Shown: piece after piece, positions 1 through 9,629 of the stretch
How positions within the stretch are numbered: the stretch's first letter is position 1
Layout of the letters: each line of letters begins with the position of its first letter
DNA from: Parasphingorhabdus marina DSM 22363
GTDB lineage: Bacteria > Pseudomonadota > Alphaproteobacteria > Sphingomonadales > Sphingomonadaceae
Assembly: GCF_900128895.1 (NCBI RefSeq)
Contig: NZ_FSQW01000001.1
Location: 62,001-126,000, forward strand
Reading direction: 5' to 3'
Length of the DNA: 64,000 nucleotides
Position numbers and translations under genes: made by a program
Notes under the pieces: model-generated
Databases searched by the model: none
The model's input: only the letters and a program-made list of their open reading frames with translations
Told to the model about the DNA's origin: nothing

Positions 1-2669
1 TCAATAACGCATTGCCGGGCCCTGTCATACCCGTTCAAAAGGGCATGCCAGTCCTCCTGTCCGGCCGCTTTGGCGATCAGGTCGCGGCTGGCCTCGGGCG
101 GATAATCACAATTGGGTGACATCAGGCGCAGCGCTACCAACAGGCGGGTCATGAGTTCGTGCGCGTCCACCAGCCGCGGGTCGAGATGCCCGGCCCCGGC
201 CAGCGCGCGCGCTGCCTTCCCCAGCTGAGGATAGAGCGCATCCCCGGTCTTGAGCTGCAGGAAGTGGATGATGAACTCCCAGTCGACCAGACCGCCTTCC
301 ATCAGCTTGGTATCAAGCGGCCCTTGGGGCGGCTTGTGTTCAACAATATCGAGACGCATTTTGCGCACTTCCTTGCGCAGCCGTTCCGGTTCGCGTTCCT
401 TGCCCAGCACCGCGCAAATGTCGGCTTGCAGGATTTCGCAAGCTGCAGCGCTGCCATAAACCGGCCGCGCGCGAGTCAGGGCCATATGTTCCCAGGTCCA
501 GGCATTGTCATTTTGATATTTGCGGAAGCTTTCGAAGCTGACAGCCATCGGACCTTGCTGTCCCGATGGCCGCAACCTGGTGTCCACTTCGTAAAGCGGG
601 CCCGCAGCGGTCGGGACGGAAAGGGCCGAAACCACCCGCGTTGCCAGGCGATTGAAATACTGGGTTCCGCCCAGCGGCCGGTCCCCGTCGGAATCGGCGC
701 TGTGATCGCCGGTGAAAAGGAAGATCAGATCCAGATCCGACGCATGGGTCAGTGCCTCCCCGCCCAGCCGGCCAAGCGCGAGGATGATCAGCTCGCTGCC
801 CGGCACCTTGCCATGGACGGTTTCAAATTCGGCAATCGTGGCGTCTGCCAGAACCCTGATCGCTGCTTCTGAGACCCGGGCATAGCCGCCCGCCACCGCC
901 AGCGGGTCATGGCGCCCCTCGATCAGCTGGGTGCCGAGAGCAAAGCGCTTTTCGCCAACCCGCGCCCGGACCAGATCAAGCAGGACCTGATAATCATCCC
1001 CGCTTTCGGTGCGCGCAAATTCCTCTGCGAGCACCTCCACATCGGGCGGCAGATCGAGCGCGGTCGCATCGATCAGGCCTTCGAGATATTCGGTCCGCCG
1101 CGCCAGCGCATCCGCCAGCGTGGGGGCGTGGCTCAAAATCCGGCCAAGCAAGTCGCGCAGTCCGGGACGCGCTTCCAGCATGCGAAAGAAGTTGATCGCC
1201 GTCGGCAGTTTGTCGATCAGGCTGTCGAGACGGGACAGCGCCTTGTCCGGATTGGGCGATCCGGCCAGCGTCGCGATCAGCTCCGGCAGCACCGCTTCAA
1301 AAGACTCCAGCGCCGCCGCGCTGCGCAACGCCGTCACCTTGCCGCTGCGCCAGCGCTGAATCCGTTCGGCAAAGAAACCGGGATCCGTGACATCCAGTTT
1401 CTGGCAGGCTTCCTGCAGTTTCCGCTCATCCCGCGGCATCTGGCGGGTCTCGTCTGGATCGATCAGTGTATCATAGATCGTGCCGACCCGGTCGACATGC
1501 GGCGCGAGATGATCGAGCAGGCTGTTTCCGTCTTCGAGGCCGTGCAGCCGCGCCACCCGGTCCAGTCCGTCAGCAGTGTCGGGCAGACTGTGGGTCTGCT
1601 GGTCATTGACCATTTGCAGCCGGTGTTCAATCACCCGGTAGCGATGATAGGCTTGCTTCAGGCTCGCGCTTTTGTCGGGGTCAATCCGTCCGGCCTCTGC
1701 CAGCGCATCCAGCGCATCGCGCGTGGCAGGCGTGCGGAGTTCCGGCTGCCGACCGCCATAGATCAGCTGGTGCATCTGGGCAAAAAATTCCGCTTCCCGG
1801 ATGCCACCCCGGCCTTTTTTCAGATCATAGCCGGGACCAAATTTCTGCCCTGCGCGGAAATGATCCCGGATCTGCTCGGACACCGCACCAATGTTGCGGA
1901 TGGCGCCATAATCGAGTGATCGCCGCCAGATAAAGGGATGGATTGCTTCGAGAAAATTCCCGCCCAGTTGCCGGTCCCCGGCCGCGGCGCGGGACCGGAT
2001 ATAGGCCGCCTGCTCCCAGGCCAGCGCGCTGGATTCATAATAGCTGATCGCCGCGTCTACCGGCAGTGCCACCGGGCTGACCTCGGGCGAAGGTCGCAAG
2101 CGCATGTCGACCCGAAACACATAGCCATCCTCGTCTCGGGCATTGAGTGCCTCGACCAGCTTTTGCCCGATCCGGCGCGCGGCATCCGGCGGATCTTCCC
2201 GCCCCCGAGTTGGAATCCGCTCGGGATCGTAGATGAAGATCGGGTCGATATCGGAGGAATAGTTGAGCTCTCGGCTGCCATGCTTGCCCAGTCCGATGAT
2301 GGCAAAACCTTCCATTGGCGCATCGGGATAGCGCGTCGCATAGATGTCGGCGAGCGCGTCATCCAGCGCCCGGTCTGCGAAGTCCGACAGCCGGGTGATC
2401 ACCTCGGTGAGGCTCAACTGCCCGGCCAGATCCCCGATGGCCAGTGCCAAAGCCAATGCCCGTTTTTCGCGGCGCAACTTCTGACTGACGGTTTCCGCAC
2501 CGGCACCTGCCTGACCCACAAATTCCAGCGCGGCATCCAGATTCTCCTGCTCCAGCAAACTGGTCAGTTCCGGCTGGATATCCATGGCCATCGCCAGATA
2601 GGGGGCATTTTGACGCGCCCGTTCCATGGCATCTGCCAGACCGGTCGGAAGTGGCAGCAAATCCGTCAT
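1..2669 (-). CDS. glnE: Bifunctional glutamine-synthetase adenylyltransferase/deadenylase (3' end outside window)
   Basis: This cytosolic enzyme attaches and removes AMP on glutamine synthetase in response to PII and glutamine, tuning nitrogen assimilation. The minus-strand frame is open from the ATG at 2669 to the window edge, about 889 codons, with no stop in frame, so only the extreme C-terminus is missing. The nucleotidyltransferase signature occurs twice, as in all GlnE proteins: [17 protein letters not shown] at about residues 126-142, and a second one containing LGRLGGE and SDLDLIF near residue 635. The start codon overlaps the tgt stop as ATGA, so the two genes are probably translationally coupled, with tgt upstream. 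Long plus-strand frames across this region are antisense shadows. Confidence 0.93.
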   Translation of the reverse strand, partial: MTDLLPLPTGLADAMERARQNAPYLAMAMDIQPELTSLLEQENLDAALEFVGQAGAGAETVSQKLRREKRALALALAIGDLAGQLSLTEVITRLSDFADRALDDALADIYATRYPDAPMEGFAIIGLGKHGSRELNYSSDIDPIFIYDPERIPTRGREDPPDAARRIGQKLVEALNARDEDGYVFRVDMRLRPSPEVSPVALPVDAAISYYESSALAWEQAAYIRSRAAAGDRQLGGNFLEAIHPFIWRRSLDYGAIRNIGAVSEQIRDHFRAGQKFGPGYDLKKGRGGIREAEFFAQMHQLIYGGRQPELRTPATRDALDALAEAGRIDPDKSASLKQAYHRYRVIEHRLQMVNDQQTHSLPDTADGLDRVARLHGLEDGNSLLDHLAPHVDRVGTIYDTLIDPDETRQMPRDERKLQEACQKLDVTDPGFFAERIQRWRSGKVTALRSAAALESFEAVLPELIATLAGSPNPDKALSRLDSLIDKLPTAINFFRMLEARPGLRDLLGRILSHAPTLADALARRTEYLEGLIDATALDLPPDVEVLAEEFARTESGDDYQVLLDLVRARVGEKRFALGTQLIEGRHDPLAVAGGYARVSEAAIRVLADATIAEFETVHGKVPGSELIILALGRLGGEALTHASDLDLIFLFTGDHSADSDGDRPLGGTQYFNRLATRVVSALSVPTAAGPLYEVDTRLRPSGQQGPMAVSFESFRKYQNDNAWTWEHMALTRARPVYGSAAACEILQADICAVLGKEREPERLRKEVRKMRLDIVEHKPPQGPLDTKLMEGGLVDWEFIIHFLQLKTGDALYPQLGKAARALAGAGHLDPRLVDAHELMTRLLVALRLMSPNCDYPPEASRDLIAKAAGQEDWHALLNGYDRARQCVI

Positions 2670-3790
2670 CCGAGATATCTGCTCCGGAATGCCGACGCGA
2701 AGGCGGCAAACCGCCCCTCCCCGATCGCGCTGCGCATGTTGGCCATAAGTGCCTGGTACCAGGCAATATTATGCTCGGTCATGAGCATCGCACCGAGAAT
2801 TTCCTTCGCCTTGATCAGGTGATGAAGATAGGCGCGGCTGTAGGTCTGGCAGACCGGGCATGGGCATTCACTGTCCAGCGGTTCCAGGTCCTCGGCAAAT
2901 CTGGCATTGCGGATATTGAGCGCCCCATCGGCTGTAAACGCCTGTCCGTTGCGCCCCGAACGGCTCGGCAGCACACAGTCGAACATGTCCACCCCGCGCT
3001 CGACAGCGCCGACCAGATCATCCGGCTTCCCAACCCCCATCAGATAGCGCGGCTTGTCCTGCGGCAACTGGTCCGGCGCATAGTCGAGCACTCCGAACAT
3101 CGCCTCCTGCCCCTCGCCAACCGCAAGCCCGCCAATCGCATAGCCGTCAAATCCGATATCGATCAGCGCCTCCGCCGAGGCTGCGCGGATATCGGGGTCC
3201 AGTGCACCCTGCTGGATACCAAACAGTGCCGACCGCGCCGCATGTTCCTCGCCACTGTCAAAGCCGCCCCGCGACCGTTTGGCCCAGCGCATCGAGCGTT
3301 CCATCGATTCCAGCGCCTCATCCCTGGTCGCCCCGTTTTTGGTACATTCGTCAAACGCCATGACAATGTCACTGCCCAGCAGTCGCTGGATTTCCATCGA
3401 GCGTTCGGGAGTCAGCATGTGCCGTGAGCCATCGAGATGGCTTTGAAACTCGACGCCATCTTCGCTCATCCTGGTGAGCTCGGACAGGCTCATCACCTGA
3501 TAGCCGCCGCTGTCGGTCAGGATCGGCCGGTCCCAGTTCATGAAACTGTGCAGGCCGCCCAGTCGTGCCACCCGTTCGGCCCCGGGCCGCAGCATCAGAT
3601 GATAGGTGTTGCCAAGAATAATGTCTGCCCCCGCTGCACGCACTGATTCCGGCTTCATCGCCTTCACCGTGGCGGCAGTCCCGACCGGCATGAAGGCCGG
3701 CGTCCGGATTTCACCCCGCTGCATGTGGATCGTACCCAGCCGCGATCGTCCGTCGGTTGCGGAAATGGAAAAACGGAAGCGGTCGGTCAT
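2666..3790 (-). CDS. tgt: Queuine tRNA-ribosyltransferase (TGT)
   Basis: TGT exchanges guanine-34 of GUN-anticodon tRNAs for preQ1, the first committed step on the tRNA in queuosine synthesis. The 374-residue product has the normal bacterial length. Visible residues are LTDSGGYQ with the active-site Asp93, AFDEC with Asp147, nucleophile Asp271 in [10 protein letters not shown], and zinc ligands Cys309, Cys311, Cys314 and His340. The next queuosine enzyme, queA, lies on the same strand 2.2 kb upstream. In related genomes coaD, cyclophilin, queA and tgt are usually close, so extra genes seem to have entered between queA and tgt here. The 3' end overlaps glnE by 4 nt. Confidence 0.96.
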   Translation of the reverse strand: MTDRFRFSISATDGRSRLGTIHMQRGEIRTPAFMPVGTAATVKAMKPESVRAAGADIILGNTYHLMLRPGAERVARLGGLHSFMNWDRPILTDSGGYQVMSLSELTRMSEDGVEFQSHLDGSRHMLTPERSMEIQRLLGSDIVMAFDECTKNGATRDEALESMERSMRWAKRSRGGFDSGEEHAARSALFGIQQGALDPDIRAASAEALIDIGFDGYAIGGLAVGEGQEAMFGVLDYAPDQLPQDKPRYLMGVGKPDDLVGAVERGVDMFDCVLPSRSGRNGQAFTADGALNIRNARFAEDLEPLDSECPCPVCQTYSRAYLHHLIKAKEILGAMLMTEHNIAWYQALMANMRSAIGEGRFAAFASAFRSRYLG

Positions 3791-3942
3791 AAAATGTTCC
3801 CGGAAACGGTAATGATGGCCAGAACAAGGCAGATTTTGCGTTTTGGTTCTGATCGTGTAGTTAACGCTCTATCCTGTTCGAATCCCTCAGTGTCTGTGCA
3901 GGATATAGGTAATTTTTCAAAGACCAAAATCTGGAGCACAAT

Positions 3943-4293
3943 ATGACGAAAGCAAGTAAACTCGGTTCCGCTGCAACCGCCCTGATCGCAGCAGCGGCAC
4001 TGTCCGCCTGTTCCGGTGGTGCGGGTGAATCCACCGAAGGCGCAGAAGCCTCTGAAGCAGAAGCAACGGAAACTGCTGCGGCTGAAAAAGAAAAATGCTT
4101 CGGCATCGCCCTCGCGGGTGAAAATGACTGTGCTGCTGGTGAAGGCACAAGCTGCGCCGGTACATCGGTCGTCGACTATCAGGGCAATGCCTGGAAATAT
4201 ACCGACGCTGGTGAATGTGAAGCCCAGGGTGGTTCGCTGACCGAAGTTGCTGACAATGATCCGCCAGTCGCTCCGGCTGAAGCGGAAGGCTAA
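3943..4293 (+). CDS. DUF2282 / bufferin-like small cysteine lipoprotein, no modifying enzyme nearby
   Basis: This 116-residue secreted protein resembles DUF2282 (BufA1-type bufferin precursors), periplasmic peptides that bind copper after an MNIO (DUF692) enzyme modifies their cysteines. The conserved core is visible: KCFG with Cys52, NDCAAG with Cys63, CAGTS with Cys71, a WKY motif, and Cys92 near the end. Two features are unusual. The signal sequence ends in a good lipobox, LSAC with Cys23, and is followed by an acidic Ala/Glu linker, so the protein is probably membrane-anchored. No DUF692, DUF2063 or DoxX gene is next to it. It is the only plus-strand gene between tgt and queA. GGAG before the ATG serves as ribosome-binding site, and a strong terminator follows. 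Metal binding is inferred from family resemblance only. Confidence 0.75.
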   Translation: MTKASKLGSAATALIAAAALSACSGGAGESTEGAEASEAEATETAAAEKEKCFGIALAGENDCAAGEGTSCAGTSVVDYQGNAWKYTDAGECEAQGGSLTEVADNDPPVAPAEAEG

Positions 4294-4330
4294 GCAGTTC
4301 TGACTGGTAGCTGATACCATGTCCCAAAAA

Positions 4331-4359
4331 GGGCGGTTCCTCCGGGAGCCGCCCTTTTT
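4331..4359. terminator. Rho-independent terminator, bidirectional
   Basis: A 10-bp stem (GGGCGGTTCC paired with GGAGCCGCCC, one G-U pair) closes a TCCG loop of the stable UNCG class and is followed by five T. Five A precede the stem, so the minus strand also reads stem plus T-run. It lies between the converging DUF2282-like gene and the minus-strand gene ending at 4382 and can serve both. Confidence 0.9.
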
Positions 4360-4381
4360 CTTTGTGGATACGACAAACCGG

Positions 4382-5224
4382 TCAGACCGGATCGTCCGGA
4401 TGACGATAGACAAAGCGGAACGGCCGGATGTTCTGAATCGCGAGCGGACGGAAATCGAGGTCGGCGATCTCTGGTTCTGATATCGTCAGGCAGTCATGAG
4501 ACGGATCCCAGTGGCGGGCGATATTTTTGTCCGATGACGTGAATATCTGCGCCTTGCGATTTTGCGGCAATATCCTGCTGATCCGGTTCACCACATGGCC
4601 CGGCGCATAGGGCATCCGGCCCAGACGCATGATTTCCCTCAAGCCCGCTATACGCAACATTTCCCACCCGGCTTTCAGGCTCGTAGACCGGCTTTCCCGG
4701 ATCCGGCCCTCAATGATCGGATCGCCTGTCTCGGCGGTCACCCGAAACCCGACCTGACCTTCGTTTCTGTCGAACAGTCCAAAACTCGCCATCCGCGCAT
4801 TCAGTCCCAGATAGTCATTATTATAGGCGATGACGTCGGCCCTGTCGTTCCACAGGCGCACACATAATGTCCCCCAGTCCGGGCGACCCGCCATGGCGAG
4901 CGGAAGAGCGAAGGGAGCATCATCGATTGTCTCTCCTGGCCGCTCGCTGACCAGCACGAAAAACTGCAATTCATGATGGGGCCCCATGCTGGCATCGCGG
5001 AAATCTGCCATGATGAACCCAGCAGCAATATCGCCGGACATTGTGGTTACCGGACAGATACCCTCCTTTTCCAGAAGAGCCGTCAACGCATCATGATCCG
5101 CGTGACCGAAAATCAGCAGCCCTTCCCCGTCATAGACGTGATAAGGCACCGGCGCTGTCCCGGTTTCCAGATCGATTGTTCCGGTCAGAGGATTGTCGGC
5201 AAAAATCGGATGCTCTGTCGGCAT
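4382..5224 (-). CDS. Uncharacterised protein, possibly acetoacetate-decarboxylase-like
   Basis: This is a 280-residue soluble protein without signal peptide or membrane segment. I do not recognise it firmly. The stretch GPHHELQFFVLVS near residue 80 and a later EGRIRESRSTSLKAGWEML segment recall acetoacetate-decarboxylase-fold proteins, and the N-terminal part (GEGLLIFGHAD) fits that fold loosely. I cannot identify a catalytic lysine with confidence. It sits 8 nt downstream of the DsbA-like gene and is probably cotranscribed with it. The only alternative I can offer is an orphan conserved hypothetical protein. Confidence 0.5.
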   Translation of the reverse strand: MPTEHPIFADNPLTGTIDLETGTAPVPYHVYDGEGLLIFGHADHDALTALLEKEGICPVTTMSGDIAAGFIMADFRDASMGPHHELQFFVLVSERPGETIDDAPFALPLAMAGRPDWGTLCVRLWNDRADVIAYNNDYLGLNARMASFGLFDRNEGQVGFRVTAETGDPIIEGRIRESRSTSLKAGWEMLRIAGLREIMRLGRMPYAPGHVVNRISRILPQNRKAQIFTSSDKNIARHWDPSHDCLTISEPEIADLDFRPLAIQNIRPFRFVYRHPDDPV

Positions 5225-5232
5225 GGTCTGTC

Positions 5233-5895
5233 CTAGGATTCGGCCTCACGCGCAGCGGCAATGGCCCGCGCAAAATTCCGCTGAGACACCGCCCCGCGTA
5301 TCAGGATCGGGCCAATCAGAAAGGCCGGCGTCCCCTGGAGGTTCAGGCTGAACGCCTGCCGGCGATTGCGATCCAGCTGGTTGTCAATTTCCTGCTGATG
5401 GGCGTTGAGATCTTCCAGCAACCGGTCCCAGTTCCCGCCTGACTGCTCGACGGCATCCTGTAACCGGCCATTGCCGAGGCCTGCCTGACGCATCAGCCGG
5501 TCATAGACTTGCGGATACAGGCCCTGATAGTCCGCGGCCATGGCAATGCGAGCCGCGCGCTCGGATGCCGCACCGAAAATCGGCCAGTCCTTGTAAATCA
5601 TGTTGCACCGGCCATCTTCGGCCGCGGCCAGCTGGATTGCCGGATGGGCCTTGCGGCAGGCGGAGCAATTAAAATCATTGAAGGAAATGATCGTCAGATC
5701 CGCACCAGGAACCTGTTTCATCGGTGAAGAGCGATCAGCGCGGATTTCCTGGACAAGCCCGTTATTGCCCACATCTTCGCCCACCGAACGGCTGTTTCTC
5801 AGGAGGGTGGCCATACCGGCACCAACGAGGACCGCGGTGCCGATCTGAAGCACTGTGCGGCGATCAAGGCGACTGGATGATTTGGCAGCACTCAT
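5233..5895 (-). CDS. DsbA-family thioredoxin-fold protein, probably exported
   Basis: This 220-residue protein carries the thioredoxin-fold active site FNCSAC (Cys77, Cys80) and the cis-proline loop GTPAF (Pro190), with the helical insertion typical of DsbA. The N-terminus, DRRTVLQIG followed by a hydrophobic stretch to about residue 32, looks like a twin-arginine or uncleaved anchor signal, so the active domain should face the periplasm. Likely roles are disulfide formation or isomerisation; the sequence cannot separate these. It lies between queA and an unknown gene, inside the segment that separates queA from tgt. A substrate relationship with the neighbouring cysteine-rich lipoprotein is possible but unsupported. 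Confidence 0.85.
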   Translation of the reverse strand: MSAAKSSSRLDRRTVLQIGTAVLVGAGMATLLRNSRSVGEDVGNNGLVQEIRADRSSPMKQVPGADLTIISFNDFNCSACRKAHPAIQLAAAEDGRCNMIYKDWPIFGAASERAARIAMAADYQGLYPQVYDRLMRQAGLGNGRLQDAVEQSGGNWDRLLEDLNAHQQEIDNQLDRNRRQAFSLNLQGTPAFLIGPILIRGAVSQRNFARAIAAAREAES

Positions 5896-5978
5896 GGCTC
5901 TGCCGATTAAATGGCGCGGAAGGCCAAAGCAAGCAGACAGAAAAGATCCACGGCTTTTCTCTCACCGGAAGGGCAGCT

Positions 5979-7004
5979 TCAGGGAATCAAAAGACTGGAA
6001 TCACCATAGCTGTAGAAACGATAATCCTGCGCGATCGCATGGGCATATATCGCCTGCATCCGTTCGAGTCCCATCAGGGCACTGACCAGCATGAACAAGG
6101 TCGATCTCGGCAGGTGGAAATTGGTCATCAACCCGTCGATCGCCTTGAACCGGTAGCCCGGCGTGATGAAGATATCGGTATCTCCCGCGAACGGACGGAT
6201 GATGTCATCATCTCCCGCTGCGCTTTCAAGCAGACGCAAGCTGGTCGTGCCCACGGCAATGACGCGTCCACCCGAAGCACGGATATCGTTGAGCCGGTCC
6301 GCGACATCCGCTTCTATCCGGCCCCACTCGCTGTGCATCTGATGGTCGTCTGTCTCGTCCGCCTTCACCGGCAGAAACGTGCCCGCCCCGACATGCAGGG
6401 TGAGTGTCTGCGTGCCGATCCCGGCGGCGGCCAGACTGGCCATCAGCTCATCCGTAAAATGCAGCGCGGCAGTCGGCGCCGCCACGGCACCGTCTTCACG
6501 CGCGAACATGGTCTGATAGTCTTCCGCATCCCGTTCGTCGATTTCCCGCTTGCTGGCGATATAGGGAGGCAATGGCATGGTTCCCGCACGGTCCAGCAAT
6601 ATTTCAACCGGTTCGTCACCCAGGAACCGGAGAGTGAAGCTGCCATCCGGGTTTTTCTGTTCGGCGGTCGCAAACACGTCGGCACCGAAATCGATCCGGT
6701 CTCCCGGTTTCAACCGCTTCGCATTTTTGACGAAGGCCTGCCATCGGCGCAGATCCACCCGTTTGTGCAGCGTGGCGCCAATGGTGGCATTTCCGCGGCG
6801 TCCCGTCAGCTGAGCGGGAATAACCCGGGTGTCATTGAAGACCAGGACGTCGTTCGGTGTCAGCAGATCGGCGAGATCCCGGACGATATGGTCGGTGATA
6901 TGGCCATTTTGCGCAAGCAGCAGCCGGGCGCTGTCCCGCGGTACAGCCGGGCGGAGCGCGATATTTTCAGGAGGTAGCGCAAAGTCAAAAAGATCAACGC
7001 GCAC
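5979..7004 (-). CDS. queA: S-adenosylmethionine:tRNA ribosyltransferase-isomerase
   Basis: QueA transfers and isomerises the ribosyl part of SAM onto preQ1-tRNA, giving epoxyqueuosine. The 341-residue product matches the family length and begins [11 protein letters not shown], the usual N-terminus. Family blocks are present: [20 protein letters not shown]-like ([14 protein letters not shown]), [49 protein letters not shown]. It follows the cyclophilin gene by 8 nt in the run xseB-ispA-coaD-cyclophilin-queA, all on the minus strand, and is probably part of one operon. It works in the same pathway as tgt further downstream. Confidence 0.97.
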   Translation of the reverse strand: MRVDLFDFALPPENIALRPAVPRDSARLLLAQNGHITDHIVRDLADLLTPNDVLVFNDTRVIPAQLTGRRGNATIGATLHKRVDLRRWQAFVKNAKRLKPGDRIDFGADVFATAEQKNPDGSFTLRFLGDEPVEILLDRAGTMPLPPYIASKREIDERDAEDYQTMFAREDGAVAAPTAALHFTDELMASLAAAGIGTQTLTLHVGAGTFLPVKADETDDHQMHSEWGRIEADVADRLNDIRASGGRVIAVGTTSLRLLESAAGDDDIIRPFAGDTDIFITPGYRFKAIDGLMTNFHLPRSTLFMLVSALMGLERMQAIYAHAIAQDYRFYSYGDSSLLIP

Positions 7005-7012
7005 GAGTCAGG

Positions 7013-7669
7013 TCACGGATTGATCGGCGCGTTCAGATCGTCGATCGAAAATTCCCGCTCGGGAGCTGGCGTGAGCGCCGAAGGTGGCGGCGGCGCCTTG
7101 CCGTCTGCCGCGATCGAAGCCTGGATGACGCGGCTGGGATTGGCGGGCGGCTCGCCCCGGTTAATGGCATCGACATATTGCATCCCCGCGGTCACCCGGC
7201 CAAAGGCCGTATAGTTTCTGTCGAGCGAGAAACGCGGATAGAATACGATGAAGAACTGGCTGTTTGCGCTGTCTTCACTCTGCGCCCGGGCCATCGAAAC
7301 GGCACCCCGCAAGTGCGGGTAATTGTTAAACTCGGCTTTCAGATCGGGTAATTCGGATCCGCCAGTGCCGGTACCAGTGGGATCGCCGGTCTGCGCCATG
7401 AAACCTTCGATCACACGGTGAAAAATCACGCCGTCATAAAAGCCCTGGCGCGTCAGCGTTCTGACCCGCTCGACATGATTGGGGGCAATATCGGGGAACA
7501 TCTGGATCGAAACCCGGCCGCCGGTGGAAAGGTCGAGATGGAGGATATTTTCCTCGGGATTGACCGATGCCGGGGCGGCTTCAGTGGTTTCGCTTTCCTG
7601 TGCAAATGCCGGATTTGTGACAAGAACTGCGGCAGCGACTAGCTGAAAAAATTTGCGCAACATACTCAT
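7013..7669 (-). CDS. Periplasmic cyclophilin-type peptidyl-prolyl isomerase
   Basis: This protein catalyses cis-trans isomerisation of Xaa-Pro bonds. I use the ATG at 7669 because an AGGA lies about 10 nt upstream and the product then starts with a signal peptide (MSMLRKFFQ, hydrophobic core, NPAFA cleavage site). The longer frame to 7738 would bury the signal. Cyclophilin motifs follow: FHRVIEGFMAQTGDPTGTGTGG, with the catalytic Arg in FHRV, then NSQFFIVF and YTAFGRVTAGM. The C-terminal tail is proline-rich (APPPPSALTPAPE) and outside the fold. It sits between coaD and queA, the common alphaproteobacterial order. Confidence 0.94.
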   Translation of the reverse strand: MSMLRKFFQLVAAAVLVTNPAFAQESETTEAAPASVNPEENILHLDLSTGGRVSIQMFPDIAPNHVERVRTLTRQGFYDGVIFHRVIEGFMAQTGDPTGTGTGGSELPDLKAEFNNYPHLRGAVSMARAQSEDSANSQFFIVFYPRFSLDRNYTAFGRVTAGMQYVDAINRGEPPANPSRVIQASIAADGKAPPPPSALTPAPEREFSIDDLNAPINP

Positions 7670-7758
7670 ATCTGTTCGATCCTGATCTGGATAAGTCTGA
7701 TTGCCAACGCCTTTGAACCATCCGGCCTTTCGCTGCAATGAATTGCTTGCATCGGTGA

Positions 7759-8262
7759 CTATTGTTCGCCCTTGAGGCCGAGTTTCTGAACCCTTGCCAC
7801 AATCTCGTCCCGCACCAGCGGCGTCACGAATTTGTGGATTTCCCCGCCGAACATCGCAATTTCCTTCACAAGCCGCGACGCAATCGGCTGCAGCGAAACG
7901 TCCGCCATCAGGAAGACGGTTTCAATCTGGTCGTTGAGTTGCTGGTTCATTCCCGCCATCTGATACTCATATTCGAAATCGGCCACGGCGCGAAGCCCGC
8001 GAACAATGACGCTGGCCCCCTGTTTTTCTGCAAATTTCATCAGCAGGGCATCAAAGGCCACAACCTCGACGGCATCGCCCAGATCCGCTGTTTCGCGACG
8101 CACCATGTTCAGACGCTCTTCGAGCGAGAACATCGGCGACTTGGATGGATTCGTGGTGACACCGATGACCAGTTTGTCGACCAGCCGGGTTCCCCGCTGG
8201 ATGATATCCATATGCCCCAGGGTAATGGGGTCAAATGTCCCCGGATAAACGCCTACTCTCAT
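7759..8262 (-). CDS. coaD: Phosphopantetheine adenylyltransferase
   Basis: CoaD adenylylates 4'-phosphopantetheine to dephospho-CoA, the penultimate step of coenzyme A synthesis. The 167-residue size is typical. The nucleotidyltransferase signature TLGH at residues 14-17 follows GVYPGTFDPI, and the second signature region appears as ASRLVKEIAMFGG near the C-terminus. It is the third gene of the xseB-ispA-coaD run and is separated from ispA by 28 nt. Confidence 0.97.
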   Translation of the reverse strand: MRVGVYPGTFDPITLGHMDIIQRGTRLVDKLVIGVTTNPSKSPMFSLEERLNMVRRETADLGDAVEVVAFDALLMKFAEKQGASVIVRGLRAVADFEYEYQMAGMNQQLNDQIETVFLMADVSLQPIASRLVKEIAMFGGEIHKFVTPLVRDEIVARVQKLGLKGEQ

Positions 8263-8290
8263 GATCCATGCCCCCCTGCTTCTTTATCCA

Positions 8291-9193
8291 TCATCTGTCC
8301 CGTTCCACGGTAAATGCGGCAATCTCGCGAAGCATGTCCGCTTCGTCTCCATAGCTGCTCAAGTGCGATTGCGCCTGTTCAACAAGCATTTTTGCCTGTT
8401 CGCGGGCACGCTCCAGTCCCATCAGGCTCAAAAAGGTCTGTTTGCCGGCCTCTTCATCCTTGTGCAGGGCTTTGCCAGCCCGTTCCTCGTCACCCTCGAC
8501 ATCCAGAATATCATCGGCAATCTGAAAGGCGAGTCCGAGATCATGGGCATAGCCGCGAAGGCCCGTTCGCCCTTCGGACGGGACTTTCCCAAGAATCGCC
8601 CCAATCTCCACGCAGGCGGCGATGAGCGCGCCGGTCTTGAGCTGCTGCAACCGGGTCACGGTCTGCAGGTCAAATGTTTCGTTTTCGGCCACCAGATCCA
8701 TCATCTGGCCGCCCGCCATTCCCGACGGACCGGCCGCCTGGGCGAGACAGGACACCATTTCGGTCCGGACGAAAGGATCCGGATGAGTCGATTCGTCCGA
8801 CAGCAGATCAAAGGCCAGCGCATGTAATGCGTCACCGGCAAGCACCGCTTCGGCTTCCCCGAACGCCACATGCGCAGTGGGCTTGCCGCGGCGCAAATCA
8901 TCGTCATCCATGCACGGCAGATCGTCATGAACAAGCGAGTATACGTGCAGCGCCTCAACCGCGGTCGCCGCCTTGATGGCACTGACCTGGTCGACATTGA
9001 ACAACCGGGACGTCGCGATGACCAGCAGCGGGCGCAAACGTTTGCCACCACCGATGGCGGCGTGACGCATGGCCTTGAAAAGCACAGCTCTCGGATCTTC
9101 CGGAACCGCAAGCAGCAAGTCAAATTGTGAGTCGACGGCGTTCGCGACCGCCTGCATTTCCTGCAAAAGATCAAGATTGCTGTTGGCGGCCAC
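8291..9193 (-). CDS. ispA: Short-chain polyprenyl diphosphate synthase (farnesyl/geranyl type)
   Basis: This enzyme condenses isopentenyl diphosphate with allylic diphosphates to farnesyl diphosphate, precursor of quinone side chains, carotenoids and undecaprenyl carriers. In its 300 residues the first aspartate-rich motif lies at 90-98 (DDLPCMDDD), with the 2-residue insertion typical of bacterial IspA. The second motif, DDILD, is at 227-231. GGGKRLRP at 48-55 binds diphosphate. It is followed by coaD and preceded by xseB; the xseB-ispA pairing is widely conserved. A dxs gene, often next in this cluster, is not present in the window. Confidence 0.95.
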   Translation of the reverse strand: MAANSNLDLLQEMQAVANAVDSQFDLLLAVPEDPRAVLFKAMRHAAIGGGKRLRPLLVIATSRLFNVDQVSAIKAATAVEALHVYSLVHDDLPCMDDDDLRRGKPTAHVAFGEAEAVLAGDALHALAFDLLSDESTHPDPFVRTEMVSCLAQAAGPSGMAGGQMMDLVAENETFDLQTVTRLQQLKTGALIAACVEIGAILGKVPSEGRTGLRGYAHDLGLAFQIADDILDVEGDEERAGKALHKDEEAGKQTFLSLMGLERAREQAKMLVEQAQSHLSSYGDEADMLREIAAFTVERDR

Positions 9194-9201
9194 GACCGCG
9201 T

Positions 9202-9477
9202 TCAGTCCGCATCAAAGGCGGTGATGCCATCGGGATTGCCATCGCGATCGAGCGTGATTTTTTCAATCCTTGCCTGAGCCGCTTCCAGCCGTTGCTGGCA
9301 GAGGCCCCGCAGCTTCTCACCTTCGCTGTAGAGCGCGATCGACTGATCCAGAGGAACATCTCCACTTTCCAGCTTGCGGACAATATCTTCCAGCTTGCGC
9401 AGCGCATCTTCAAAACTCAGATCGCCCGCCCCCGCCGCATCCTGAGGGCCGGCATCTTGTGGAGTGGTTTCATTCAT
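9202..9477 (-). CDS. xseB: Exodeoxyribonuclease VII small subunit
   Basis: XseB is the small helical subunit of exonuclease VII, which degrades single-stranded DNA together with XseA. The body FEDALRKLEDIVRKLESGD, followed by PLDQSIALYSEGEKLRGLC, is the family consensus, with a glycine-poor helical hairpin. I choose the ATG at 9477 (91 residues). The longer frame adds an unconserved MTPTQSAV extension, and a GGA lies at the right distance before the internal ATG. It is probably the first gene of the xseB-ispA-coaD-cyclophilin-queA operon. No xseA gene is in the window. Confidence 0.93.
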   Translation of the reverse strand: MNETTPQDAGPQDAAGAGDLSFEDALRKLEDIVRKLESGDVPLDQSIALYSEGEKLRGLCQQRLEAAQARIEKITLDRDGNPDGITAFDAD

Positions 9478-9629
9478 TTGCAATCCAATGACGGCGCTTT
9501 GTGTCGGGGTCAAGTGCCGGGTCGCGCAAAATACCGCTTGCGCCGGGAAAAACGGCCCGTCTGGTCAAGCGGCGGCATCCGGACTAAGCTGAACGCCAGG
9601 CGACAGTCCTGAGGGGGAGAGACGAAACA

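Noticed and set aside
159-1919. Long plus-strand open frames over glnE
   Set aside because: They lie antisense to a clear GlnE sequence, are Arg/Gln/Pro-rich and have no recognisable motif; typical shadows in GC-rich DNA.
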